From: JANJUO01 sp942492935
GTDB lineage: Bacteria; Bacteroidota; Ignavibacteria; Kapaibacteriales; UBA2268
Assembly: GCA_942492935.1 (NCBI GenBank)
Contig: OW818654.1
Span: 4,030,001 to 4,094,000, forward strand
Reading direction: 5' to 3'
DNA length: 64,000 nucleotides
Shown: one piece after another, positions 17,597-26,462 of the stretch
How positions within the stretch are numbered: the first letter of the stretch is position 1
How the letters are laid out: each line of letters opens with the position of its first letter
The notes under the pieces: generated by a model
Told to the model about the DNA's origin: nothing
Seen by the model: only the letters and a program-made list of their open reading frames with translations
Database searches by the model: none
Program-made: the position numbers and the translations under genes

Positions 17597-18700
17597 CTAA
17601 AAAAATACAATTTTATTTGGGTTTAATCCTGTTTGTATTATTTTTTTTGGTTTAGTTAGATTTGATAAGTCATATATTAGAATTTCACCATTAGTATGAT
17701 GATTTTTTGCATTCCCAATCCATATTTCATTATTCTTAGAAATACTCATCGAATACCAAATATCATTTTTATTCGAATTTTCAATTAAATTATTTACTAC
17801 ATCAGATTTATTAATTATAATATAACTTACTCCTTTCCAACCTTTACTTTCAAGACCAGCACGAGTTTGATTTATAAAAAATAGCGTGTCACTTGTTGTT
17901 GAAAAAGTGATGTTTCTTGCATTTGTAATCCAATGATTTGTTTGCTTAAAATCAGTTGCAGAATATTCAATAATTCCACCTACTGAGTCTGTACGAGAAG
18001 GAAGATTATAATATGCAACATAGAATTTATTATACTTCATATTGTATTTAACCTCAATTGAATTTGCAGCTGATTTAATTTTTTTTATTTCTTGAAATGT
18101 ATTAATATCAACTATTGAAATTGTTTCAGCATCTTTATCAGATGCATTAAAATCACCATAAGCCGAATTACATACTATCAAATAATTACCTGCAATATCA
18201 ATACCTTCTGGTTGTGGTCCTACCAAAATATTATCTCTAATTATCTGAAAATTTGATGGATTAAATGCAACTACGCTATTATCGTACAAATCGCTGACAA
18301 ATGCTAACGAATCATTAACTAAACATATTTTTCGTGGCGCCCTTGAACCTGTTAATATAATTCTATTAATAAATTTCCCGCTTTTAATATTAAAAACTTC
18401 AATTGATTTAGAACCAAGCACACTTACAAAAGCAGTATCTCCTTTGAGAACTATGTCATTAGCAGTATCACCAAGTTTTAAGCCATTATTGATACTTTCA
18501 TAAAAATTCAAATCTGATATTTCGTTAATAATATCGTATCTTGTGAGTGAAGAATTATTATAACCCATCAATCCTTCGCACAGGATAAAAACAGCACTAT
18601 CAGTTTTCGGTTTAATTTCTACAGTAGGAGCAATAGGTGTTTCTACACACGAAACAATAAAAATGAGTGATAATACCAATAAAGAAATATTTAGTTTCAT
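17597..18700 (-). CDS. BtuG-like beta-propeller surface lipoprotein (candidate cobalamin binder)
   Basis: The 367-aa protein has a lipobox signal (LIFIVSC, Cys18) and then a YncE/DUF5074-type seven-bladed propeller. Repeats such as DTAFVSVLGSKSIEVFNIKSGKFINRI and GNYLIVCNSAYG are visible. It opens with SAVFILCEG, the start also seen in such propellers of Bacteroides B12 loci. There BtuG caps BtuB and captures cobalamin at the cell surface. Here it lies in a riboswitch-led cluster two genes downstream of a BtuB-like receptor and overlaps the preceding gene by 4 bp. The cobalamin role is inferred from context and family. Confidence 0.78.
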   Translation of the reverse strand: MKLNISLLVLSLIFIVSCVETPIAPTVEIKPKTDSAVFILCEGLMGYNNSSLTRYDIINEISDLNFYESINNGLKLGDTANDIVLKGDTAFVSVLGSKSIEVFNIKSGKFINRIILTGSRAPRKICLVNDSLAFVSDLYDNSVVAFNPSNFQIIRDNILVGPQPEGIDIAGNYLIVCNSAYGDFNASDKDAETISIVDINTFQEIKKIKSAANSIEVKYNMKYNKFYVAYYNLPSRTDSVGGIIEYSATDFKQTNHWITNARNITFSTTSDTLFFINQTRAGLESKGWKGVSYIIINKSDVVNNLIENSNKNDIWYSMSISKNNEIWIGNAKNHHTNGEILIYDLSNLTKPKKIIQTGLNPNKIVFF

Positions 18701-19581
18701 TTTGTAATCACAATTTTTTTTGAAATTATTGAGTTATTGCTTTTCAAAATCAGAAAATATAATCCAGATTCCAAATTATTAATGATTATTTGGGATTCAT
18801 AATTATTTATTTGTTCAAATAATTGATTTCCCATATAATTGAAAATCTGCAAATCAAAATTTGAATTTGAATTATTAGTGATGAATATAGAATTTGCTGT
18901 TTGAAGAATTTGAATTAAACTCAAATCATCACCAACACTATTGACAGAATCAAATTTTTGAGTATGCAAGGCAACAATCGCATCTAAATCAAAACCTGTA
19001 AGAATAAATGCTGGTTGATAATATAGGTTTTCAGAATTTAAGTTCTCAATAATTTTTGTTACATCAGTTATTTTAATATGAGTTATAAAATCTAAACCTA
19101 AATCAGATAGGTCATAACTATCTCCCCCACTCAATTGGGGATTGTATGGGTCTTGCTTTCCTTCTGTTGGAGTTTTACCAGCAAGACCATGTAATGATGT
19201 TGCGTTGAAAGGAAATTCTATAAAATTGACTCCGTCTTGACTTACAGATACTTTTGCTGGTTCAGCAAATATTTTCTTAGTTACAGGATTAAAGAATGGA
19301 TTTTCAAATATTGTAAAATCTGGACCATCATCATTAATAATTTTATAGTTTTTAATTCCAACTACAATTTCGCCACCCATTCCAAGTGATAACAACTGTT
19401 CAGGAGATGCTTCTGGTAGTTCGTAACTTGCATTTGTAGAAGGTAATCCAAATATATTTTTTGGAAAATATTCAGGCATTTGTCCAGAATCTTGACCAGT
19501 TCCCGGCTTAAATGAATAAACAGTATCAATAGTATTGCTGAAAGAAACCGTATAAATGAAGAATAAAATGAAACCTGTCAT
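18697..19581 (-). CDS. T9SS-sorted surface protein of the B12 locus
   Basis: About 294 aa if it starts at MTGFILFFIYTVSFS (ATG 19581), which gives a proper signal peptide. The frame stays open to 19854, but residues 1-91 of that version are translated palindromic repeats (VILNLFQNP...), so the long start is rejected. The mature part begins TVYSFKPGTGQDSGQ and has GLPS, GGEIVVGIKNYKI and DFTIFENPFF. A T9SS sorting domain ends SGLYFLILKSNNSIISKKIVITK. Related proteins sit beside btuB in other Bacteroidota, and a role in cobalamin capture is plausible. The ATG itself lies inside a repeat unit. Confidence 0.75.
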   Translation of the reverse strand: MTGFILFFIYTVSFSNTIDTVYSFKPGTGQDSGQMPEYFPKNIFGLPSTNASYELPEASPEQLLSLGMGGEIVVGIKNYKIINDDGPDFTIFENPFFNPVTKKIFAEPAKVSVSQDGVNFIEFPFNATSLHGLAGKTPTEGKQDPYNPQLSGGDSYDLSDLGLDFITHIKITDVTKIIENLNSENLYYQPAFILTGFDLDAIVALHTQKFDSVNSVGDDLSLIQILQTANSIFITNNSNSNFDLQIFNYMGNQLFEQINNYESQIIINNLESGLYFLILKSNNSIISKKIVITK

Positions 19582-19840
19582 TACGAACTTGTTTCGGAAT
19601 CCAGTTTTATTGATTTCTGTCATTCCGAACTTGTTTCGGAATCCAGTTTTTGTATTATATATTGGATTCTGAAACAAGTTCAGAATGACAAACGGAATTG
19701 GATTCTGAAACAAGTTCAGAATGACAGAGGAAAAAGAGTTCAGAATGACATAAGGAATTGGTTTCTGAAATAAATTCAGAATGACAAAGTATAAAGAATT
19801 CAGAATGAAACTACTATTATAATTGAAATTTATCATAAAA
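19576..19840. repeat. cluster of TTCTGAA/TTCAGAA palindromic repeats
   Basis: At least seven copies or half-copies of the repeat seen in the arrays at 21.8-22.9 kb. Two plus-oriented copies contain TTCGGAATCC. The rest are in the opposite orientation (GGATTCTGAAACAAGTTCAG and degenerate forms). They fill the gap between the btuB stop and the next gene and overlap its start codon. Confidence 0.85.
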
Positions 19841-21802
19841 CTACACTTTTGCATTAATTGAAAATCTAAATGACCTACCCGGCATAGGGTAATTAATAAT
19901 TATTGAATATTCTTTATCTAAAATATTTGAAATATCGGCTCTTAAAATTAGTTTAATATCTTCAAATCTTAGGTTTATATTTGCAGAAAAATTTAAAATC
20001 AAATATTCTGGTAAAACGGAATTAACTGTATTATCTGGCAATGAATATCTAAAACTTGAATAGACAAACGAAGAAGAAATTGTAAATTCAGAAAAATTAA
20101 TACTAAAAATACCATTAATTAATTCATTTGGCGAATATATTATTTGTTTATCAAATGAATATGAATCTTTGCTTCTATCAACTGCTTCTTGAAGTGTATA
20201 ATTTAAATTAATGTTGATTAAATTATTAGCTGTAATGAACCCTAATCCAAATTCAATTCCTTGTGTTATAACTTTTTCAATATTTTGTGCTGACCAAGCA
20301 CCGGGCATAGCAACTGCTACAATTTGGTCTTTTGTATCTATATAAAAAGTGTTAAATTCAAGATTTATTAATTTAAATAATTCTTTTTTTATTCCCAAAT
20401 TCAGATTCAGGGAATTTTCTGGTTTTAAATTTTCATTACCATAATTCAAATAATACATTTCGTTAAAATTTGGAGGTCTGAAATTAGCAGATAGTTGAAA
20501 AATCCCTGTAAAACCTGTCTTTTTAAAATCTAATAATGTTGCAGCAGATGATGAATAGGCGGGTTGTAGGTAAGAAATAATATCAGTTCTAAATGACAAT
20601 AATCCTGTTGCATCAGTAATTTTTGATTTAAGAATATTTGTTTCTAATTTAGTTCCAATTGCTAAACCATACCTTTCGACAAAAGAATTTAGTTTTTGAT
20701 TGAGCATATCGCCCGACAAATTTGCATAAAACATTTCGAATTGAAAATCTAAATAATTCGTAGAATCATAAATAATATATTTAGATTGAAACTGTAATTC
20801 TCTATTGAAGAATACATTTTCTTTGAGTAAATCGATATTTCTGAATGTTTGAGGGTCTTTATAAATTGATTGATTTAATTTTCCAAATAATGATAATTTG
20901 ATTTCTGAAAAGTGATTTAACTTTCGATTTAGATTACTAAACCACCATATTTCACTATCTGCAAGATTGGCACTGTCATTTTGGATTTGTCCCTGTATTA
21001 CCGCTCCCGGCAATCCTCTCTCTGAAGTTCTCAAAAGAAGTAAATTATAAAAATTCCATCTTCCAATATTTGTGTTGATTGAATTTGCTAATGACAAATT
21101 CATATAATTACCATTCGTTCTCGAAAACTGCTTTTCCTCGCCATATTGGTCAGATGAAAATGGATAATTACCTTTAGATGTTGTGTATTCCAAATTGCTG
21201 ATGATAGCTGTATTATCTATCAAAAAACCACTTTTGATTAATGTTTGAAATTCACCAAAAGAACCGAAAGTTAAATGTAGTTCAGGATTAATATCACTAT
21301 TTTCTGTAATCAGATTAATTGCACCACCAATTGCACCACCACCATACAAAGCAGAATTTCCACCTCTCAAAACTTCAATTTCAGAGAAAAGTGAAATTGG
21401 AATATTACTCAAATCAACTATACTATTTTGAGAAGATGATAAACGCAGTCCGTTTATCAATACCACATTTTGAGATGAAGATGTATTACGAATGGAAATT
21501 GTTTTCATTCCACCCAAACCACCATAATTTTTTATATACATACCAGCATTATATTGTAATGCATCAGGAATTTGAATTGAACCAAGTGATTGAATTTGCT
21601 TTTGAGTGATGATTGAATTTGGATAATATTTAAGCGATACATCAGATAAAATTCTACTTGAATTTATTTCCAATGGAATAACTTTATATGTAATGGTATC
21701 TTTCTGCTGTGAATATAGATTAATAGAAAATAGAAGTACAATCAAGCATCTGAAGACGCCTGATTTAATAGTATTCGATTTACTTTTAATTATTTTCCAC
21801 AT
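19841..21802 (-). CDS. btuB: BtuB-like TonB-dependent outer-membrane receptor
   Basis: The 653-aa protein has a signal peptide (cleavage near LYSQQ), a plug domain and a C-terminal 22-strand barrel. The plug shows IPDALQYNAGMYIKNYGG, TISIRNTSSSQNVVLINGLR and IEVLRGGNSALYGGGAIGGAINLIT. The end reads YSIIINYPMPGRSFRFSINAKV with the aromatic barrel-closing strand. No clear TonB box is visible by eye. The closest reading is a vitamin B12 transporter: it is of BtuB size, belongs to a gene set led by a cobalamin riboswitch and neighbours a BtuG-like propeller. Confidence 0.87.
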   Translation of the reverse strand: MWKIIKSKSNTIKSGVFRCLIVLLFSINLYSQQKDTITYKVIPLEINSSRILSDVSLKYYPNSIITQKQIQSLGSIQIPDALQYNAGMYIKNYGGLGGMKTISIRNTSSSQNVVLINGLRLSSSQNSIVDLSNIPISLFSEIEVLRGGNSALYGGGAIGGAINLITENSDINPELHLTFGSFGEFQTLIKSGFLIDNTAIISNLEYTTSKGNYPFSSDQYGEEKQFSRTNGNYMNLSLANSINTNIGRWNFYNLLLLRTSERGLPGAVIQGQIQNDSANLADSEIWWFSNLNRKLNHFSEIKLSLFGKLNQSIYKDPQTFRNIDLLKENVFFNRELQFQSKYIIYDSTNYLDFQFEMFYANLSGDMLNQKLNSFVERYGLAIGTKLETNILKSKITDATGLLSFRTDIISYLQPAYSSSAATLLDFKKTGFTGIFQLSANFRPPNFNEMYYLNYGNENLKPENSLNLNLGIKKELFKLINLEFNTFYIDTKDQIVAVAMPGAWSAQNIEKVITQGIEFGLGFITANNLININLNYTLQEAVDRSKDSYSFDKQIIYSPNELINGIFSINFSEFTISSSFVYSSFRYSLPDNTVNSVLPEYLILNFSANINLRFEDIKLILRADISNILDKEYSIIINYPMPGRSFRFSINAKV

Positions 21803-21855
21803 AACTCTTTTTTTGCTTTGTTAATCTGTACTCGATTCAGAATCCATTTTTCTTT

Positions 21856-22423
21856 GTCATTCTGAACTTGTTTCAGATTCCATTTTTCTTTGTCATTCTG
21901 AACTTGTTTCAGAATCCATTTTTCTTTGTCATTCTGAACTTGTTTCAGAATCCATTTTTCTTTGTCATTCTGAACTTGTTTCAGAATCCATTTTTCTTTG
22001 TCATTCTGAACTTGTTTCAGAATCCATTTTTCTTTGTCATTCTGAACTTGTTTCAGAATCCATTTTTCTTTGTCATTCTGAACTTGTTTCAGAATCCATT
22101 TTTAGATGCTGAACTAAATTCAGCATGACACTCTTGAAAACTGTCATTCTGAACTTGCATTGTCATTCTGAACTTGTTTCAGAATCCATTTTTCTTTGTC
22201 ATTCTGAACTTGTTTCAGAATCCATTTTTCTTTGTCATTCTGAACTTGTTTCAGAATCCATTTTTCTTTGTCATTCTGAACTTGTTTCAGAATCCATTTT
22301 TCTTTGTCATTCTGAACTTGTTTCAGAATCCATTCTTAGATGTGAACTAAATTCAGCATGACACTCTTGAAAACTGTCATTCTGAACTTGCCATTGTCAT
22401 TCTGAACTTGTTTCAGAATCCAC
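21856..22423. repeat. 36-bp tandem palindromic repeat arrays
   Basis: Seven 36-bp units start with GTCATTCTG at 21856 and every 36 bp to 22072. Five more start at 22162 to 22306. Each has the stem TTCTGAA / TTCAGAA around CTTGT and a spacer CCATTTTTCTTT. Each array ends in the same cap (a TTAGATG.TGAACTAAATTCAGCATGAC-type palindrome, then a truncated unit), showing a higher-order duplication. A last unit at 22397 forms the 3' end of the GIY-YIG frame. Open frames across the arrays are translated repeat. Confidence 0.95.
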
Positions 22424-22726
22424 ACCCAAAATTTCATTGTACAAATCCTTCCATTCGGGATTATCTTTTTCAATTAAATTTATCTTCCATTGTCTTCGCC
22501 AATTTTTCAATTGTTTTTCCCTCTCAATTGCTGTAGTAATTTCATTAGTTATTTCATAATACACTAAATTATCAATACTATACTTATTAGTAAACCCATC
22601 GACCAATTTATTCTTATGCTCATAAACTCTTTTGATTAGATTTGAGGTTACTCCAATGTAAATGGTCCCATTTTTTTTGAAGCCATGATATATATGTAAT
22701 AATTTTTCATCAATCAAAATTCTCAT
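22397..22726 (-). CDS. GIY-YIG nuclease-domain protein, N-terminus frameshifted
   Basis: As written this is 109 aa and contains GTIYIGVTSNLIKRVYEHKN (YIG motif, catalytic Arg), ERE-KQLKNWRR and NPEWKDLYNEIL of the UPF0213-like GIY-YIG family. The GIY half is lost in this frame. In the next frame ATG 22710 reads MKNYYIYIMASK, and one extra A in the A8 run at 22671-22678 would join it to KNGTIYIG. So a 1-base deletion, or slippage, has hit the gene. Its last residues, GVDSETSSE, are encoded by a repeat unit, and arrays flank both sides. This family is commonly found beside such repeats in Bacteroidota. Confidence 0.8.
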   Translation of the reverse strand: MRILIDEKLLHIYHGFKKNGTIYIGVTSNLIKRVYEHKNKLVDGFTNKYSIDNLVYYEITNEITTAIEREKQLKNWRRQWKINLIEKDNPEWKDLYNEILGVDSETSSE

Positions 22727-22727
22727 A

Positions 22728-22889
22728 AATTCTTAGATTCTGAACCAAGTTCAGAATGACAATTCTTAGATTCTGAACCAAGTTCAGAATGACAATTCTT
22801 AGATTCTGAACCAAGTTCAGAATGACAATTCTTAGATTCTGAACCAAGTTCAGAATGACAATTCTTAGATTCTGAACCAAGTTCAGAAG
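22728..22889. repeat. 33-bp tandem palindromic repeat array (5 copies)
   Basis: Five units start at 22728, 22761, 22794, 22827 and 22860, the last slightly truncated. Each contains a perfect 9-bp stem ATTCTGAAC / GTTCAGAAT with loop CAA and the linker AATTCTTAG. The array begins 18 bp upstream of the native GIY-YIG ATG and ends 10 bp after the stop of the propeller gene. It is the same repeat family as the 36-bp arrays, in the opposite orientation. Confidence 0.95.
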
Positions 22890-22898
22890 TCCGTTTAA

Positions 22899-25274
22899 TT
22901 ACTTCACTACATTCAATTTTGTATGATATTCATTATTTCCAATATTGATTTTCAATAAATATGTTCCACTTTGTAAATTTGAAATAGGCAACTTCATTTC
23001 GTTCAATTCTGCTAGAGTAAAATTAAATGTGGATAATTCTTGACCTGTTATTGAGTTTATTGAAACAGCAATATTTTCAAGTACTTCTGAATTTAATTCT
23101 AATGAAATAGTTGTAAAATCTTTTGCTGGATTTGGATATACTTTGATTGTATTAACTACTTCATCATTGATTGTTTCGACTGATGATAGCCATTTCCCCC
23201 AAACAGAAACAAAATTAGAATTGCTACCATCAAGCTCTTTGATATTTGCAGAAGCTATAATTTGAACTGTGCTTTTCTTAAAATATTCCATAGATGAAAT
23301 ATTTCCTTTTGAAACTACTGGAGATGGATAAACAGTATTATCAATCATCTCATAAGAACGCATTTTTCCATTAGAAAACGTACAAACTGCTACATCATCA
23401 AGTATTTCCAAACTTGTGATTTCTGCATTTCCACCACACATATCAGCAATATAATTTACTTTTATCTCATCATTATCAGTTTCAATTTTTGATATTGATT
23501 TTTTATGAGTAGCAAACAAAATATTATCCCTAAACTTTATTATATTTGCTTTTTCAATTTCAATACTTGTATTTATCTCAGTTTCAGTATCATAAAATCT
23601 AATTAAATTAATCACAGATTTTTCTTCATTTATTTCGTTTAAAACTGCAATAGCTGGTTGTTCTTCATTATTTAATTTGACATTATTGCAATAGATTGCC
23701 ATTGTTGGATTTGTTCCACCGTACATAGAACGAACAATTTGTTTTGTATCAATATCATATAGATAAATTGAATCTTTATTTGGCATAGATTGATGAGGTG
23801 TAACAATCAAGTAATTATCAATTATATCTAAATGCTTAGTTTTAAATGGAATAGCAATTTCATAGTCCATAAGATTATTCATTTTGTAAGACATTACAAA
23901 ATCTCCCTGAGGTAGGAAAAATGTACCAGTTCTATCATCAAATTCAGGATATAATGGATATTCAAGTGAATTAAATGGTAATTCTGCAACTATATCTTCC
24001 CATATATCAATTGTATTACTTCTGATTGTCCAATATGTAGGCATTTCATCACCTGAATCTTCAATGCCATTTCCATTTTTATCTACTCCCTGACATAATA
24101 CATGTAAAACCATTGAGTATGGCTCAAAAAATACAAAGAGAGGTCTTGCACCAACCTGAACATCAATTCTATTTGGGAATGCATGGTCTTCTTTTGGAGC
24201 TACAAAATAAATTTTATCATTTGGAGAATAAGATTGGTCTGATGGAGCTGAAACAATAGCAAATTCACCAACCACTTCAATACTTTCATATTTCACATAG
24301 TATCCGAAACTACCATCTATTTCACCAGTATTAATATCAAAATATCTAACATCACCCAGATACATTGTAACAAATAGTTTATTATCCCAAACAGTTATTT
24401 CACGTGGTCCATTATAACCATTTGTGCCTGTTGAAAATTCTTTATAATCATTAGTATTTACATCAAGAGATACTATTTTATTTGACATATTGACAGTTGC
24501 AAATATTTTATTTTCATAAAACATAATGTTGTTTCCAGCATTTCCAATTACAATGCTATCAACCGACCATTCAGAATTATTAATTAAATCGCCATAGTAA
24601 AGTGTAGATTCTTCAGTGCCAAAATTTCCTACAGAAAGCACAGCCAAACCACTTATAGATTCGCCTGATTGGTTTATTCTTGTATATGAAATCGACTCGA
24701 GAATATTTATACCACCATAAAATTCATTGATTATTTGATTTGTTTCCAAATCAATAATTGCAACTGTACCTTCATTATTGTTTTGGTATGGCAAAGTTGC
24801 AAATAGGAATTTTTTATCGGCAGAAAGTGAAACGGAATTTGCAACAACATTTATAGTTTTTGTTTCATCAAATTGTTCTGTGATGGGATTATAAACTACA
24901 ATTTTTGTAGTTAAAGGTATATAAATTAATTGTTGAACCCTATCAATCGCAGGTCTGAAAGGTGAATAAGGAAAATGAAAGCTATTGAAATCAAATTCAT
25001 ATACTTTTTCAAATGTAGTTTCATCGTCAAGTCCAACCCAAATTGATGGTTTTTCATCACCATCATCAAAAATTCCATCATAATCAGCATCATATCCATA
25101 ACAAAAAACAGTTGTTTTTTTATTATCTGAATTATAATAAGACTTTAATGGTGTTAGACCAACAACTATAGATTTTTCAGTTTCATAAATTAATGGCTTA
25201 TTATTTTCAGCCATAGTGAAATACGGGAATATCGAAAATAAAACTGCAATAGCAAAGACAGAAAATTTAAACAT
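22899..25274 (-). CDS. T9SS-sorted double beta-propeller protein under a cobalamin riboswitch
   Basis: The 791-aa protein starts at ATG 25274; a TTG at 25286 is in frame. It has a signal peptide ending near YFTMAEN. It shows an internal duplication. VFCYGYDADYDGIFDDGDE, PFxxFNSFHFPY and INEFYGG in the first half correspond to VLCQGVDKNGNGIEDSGDE, PFNSLEYPLYP and VRSMYGG in the second. Each D-rich loop resembles a calcium site at the head of a YncE-like propeller. A T9SS sorting domain follows (VYPNPAKDFTTISLEL ... LNVVK). As the first gene after the riboswitch, it is probably a surface cobalamin-binding protein, a secreted analogue of BtuG. The binding role is inference. Confidence 0.8.
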   Translation of the reverse strand: MFKFSVFAIAVLFSIFPYFTMAENNKPLIYETEKSIVVGLTPLKSYYNSDNKKTTVFCYGYDADYDGIFDDGDEKPSIWVGLDDETTFEKVYEFDFNSFHFPYSPFRPAIDRVQQLIYIPLTTKIVVYNPITEQFDETKTINVVANSVSLSADKKFLFATLPYQNNNEGTVAIIDLETNQIINEFYGGINILESISYTRINQSGESISGLAVLSVGNFGTEESTLYYGDLINNSEWSVDSIVIGNAGNNIMFYENKIFATVNMSNKIVSLDVNTNDYKEFSTGTNGYNGPREITVWDNKLFVTMYLGDVRYFDINTGEIDGSFGYYVKYESIEVVGEFAIVSAPSDQSYSPNDKIYFVAPKEDHAFPNRIDVQVGARPLFVFFEPYSMVLHVLCQGVDKNGNGIEDSGDEMPTYWTIRSNTIDIWEDIVAELPFNSLEYPLYPEFDDRTGTFFLPQGDFVMSYKMNNLMDYEIAIPFKTKHLDIIDNYLIVTPHQSMPNKDSIYLYDIDTKQIVRSMYGGTNPTMAIYCNNVKLNNEEQPAIAVLNEINEEKSVINLIRFYDTETEINTSIEIEKANIIKFRDNILFATHKKSISKIETDNDEIKVNYIADMCGGNAEITSLEILDDVAVCTFSNGKMRSYEMIDNTVYPSPVVSKGNISSMEYFKKSTVQIIASANIKELDGSNSNFVSVWGKWLSSVETINDEVVNTIKVYPNPAKDFTTISLELNSEVLENIAVSINSITGQELSTFNFTLAELNEMKLPISNLQSGTYLLKINIGNNEYHTKLNVVK

Positions 25275-25364
25275 AGTAAGCCCCAAAATATAAATAATTA
25301 AATATATTAAAACTTACCAATACTAAAATAAGAAATGTAAATGAAGATATAATTTTTACCTCAT

Positions 25365-25575
25365 CAGTCCGTAAAACGCGGACAGCAATACAATTTCAGT
25401 ATTGATAATGAGCATCAATAAGCAGGTCTTCTGGCTTAAGCTTCATCCGTTATTTCCGCCTTCCCGAAATTAATCAGTGGCTATCTTTTCGATAAGGAAA
25501 TATTGTCTGCTATTACAGCGGCGTTACCGCACAGGATTCAAATCTGTTTCCCTTTAAGAAAATTTCATATTTTCT
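25365..25575 (-). promoter_or_regulatory. cobalamin (AdoCbl) riboswitch
   Basis: On the minus strand the conserved elements appear in order: GGGAAACAG (about 25545), CCTGTGCGGTAACGCCGCTG (25517-25536), GCCACTG, GGGAAGGCGG, and the B12 box AAGCCAGAAGACCTGC (25422-25437). A CAATAC/GTATTG hairpin (25386-25404) and a GTCCG/CGGAC hairpin (25368-25383) follow and could form the expression platform. The end lies about 90 nt before the ATG of the double-propeller gene. No T-run follows the last hairpin, so control may be at translation. Confidence 0.95.
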
Positions 25576-25718
25576 ATACAAAATTTTCAAACTTATCAAT
25601 GAACACAATTCAAAAATAACTATTATTTATTTACAAAAAAAGAAATTTGGATTAAATTAGTAAATAATAAATAAATACAATGCTTTAAAGAATGTATTGA
25701 AACTTCAATTTTAAAAAA

Positions 25719-26230
25719 GTAAATCCTCAGCCGTTTAAAAATAATTTAATTTTAACAATCTTTTCATATTAATTTCCTTGAAATTCCATTATGGAATTAA
25801 TGTTTGAAAAAAAGAATAAAAAGACTTGAAGTTTCCCCTTTCTCAAAAGGTGTCATTGGTAAATTGTTTCAGAATCTATCTACAATTTATGTCATTTTTG
25901 AGGCAAGATGTCCAACACTTTGAAGGTGTTGGACATCTGCATATATTAGATTCCGCATCAAGTGCGGAATGACACGGAAAACAAATTGTCATACTGAACT
26001 TGTTTTAGAATCCATATATTCAGCAGCGTAGCTGTTACATCTTATTAGAAAAATAACACCTAAAACCAAAAAAGCTGCATAACTTCGATATGTATATTAT
26101 GTCGCTACTACGTAGCTATAATTATTAAAAGAGCTAATATTTCTACTAAGATACCGCAACTACGTTGCTAAATACAGTATCCATCTGCCATTGAGATTCC
26201 GCATCAAGCACGGAACGATACAATTTTGTA
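25719..26230. repeat. mosaic of repeat fragments and hairpins
   Basis: Gene-free stretch. It has a MITE-like left end (GTAAATCCTCAGCCG, 25719) and half of the MITE module (CCTTGAAATTCCATTATGGA, 25781-25800). A perfect 12-bp palindrome GATGTCCAACAC / GTGTTGGACATC lies at 25907-25937, and ATTCCGCA/TGCGGAAT at 25950-25970. There is a TTCTGAA-family copy near 25990 and CGTAG-centred palindromes at 26030-26170. From 26231 to 26462 is the AT-rich leader of the next gene. Confidence 0.7.
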
Positions 26231-26462
26231 ATGTTAAACAATATCTCCTTTTTATTTTCCTACATTATTCTTTATTAAAACTCTCGTAAGTTAAATCATA
26301 ATTTATGAAAATTATATTAATTTTTAGTCATAACTAAAAAATATATTTGTTTCTACGTAAAATAGTATTAAGTTTGATTATTAGGTTTAAGTCAAAAACT
26401 TATGTTCATTGAAAAGCAAATAAATTTCTGATTATTTTTAATCATTTTTCGGAGTAAATATT

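Noticed and set aside
18697..19854. Full-length 385-codon version of the T9SS surface protein
   Set aside because: The first 91 codons are translated palindromic repeats; a proper signal peptide begins at 19581.
21868..22361. Two plus-strand frames of repeated FVILNLFQNP / CHSELVSES peptides
   Set aside because: They are translations of the 36-bp palindromic repeats, with no start signal or conserved domain.
21856..22889. CRISPR array
   Set aside because: Units are directly tandem with constant linkers, no variable spacers, palindromic cores and no cas genes nearby.
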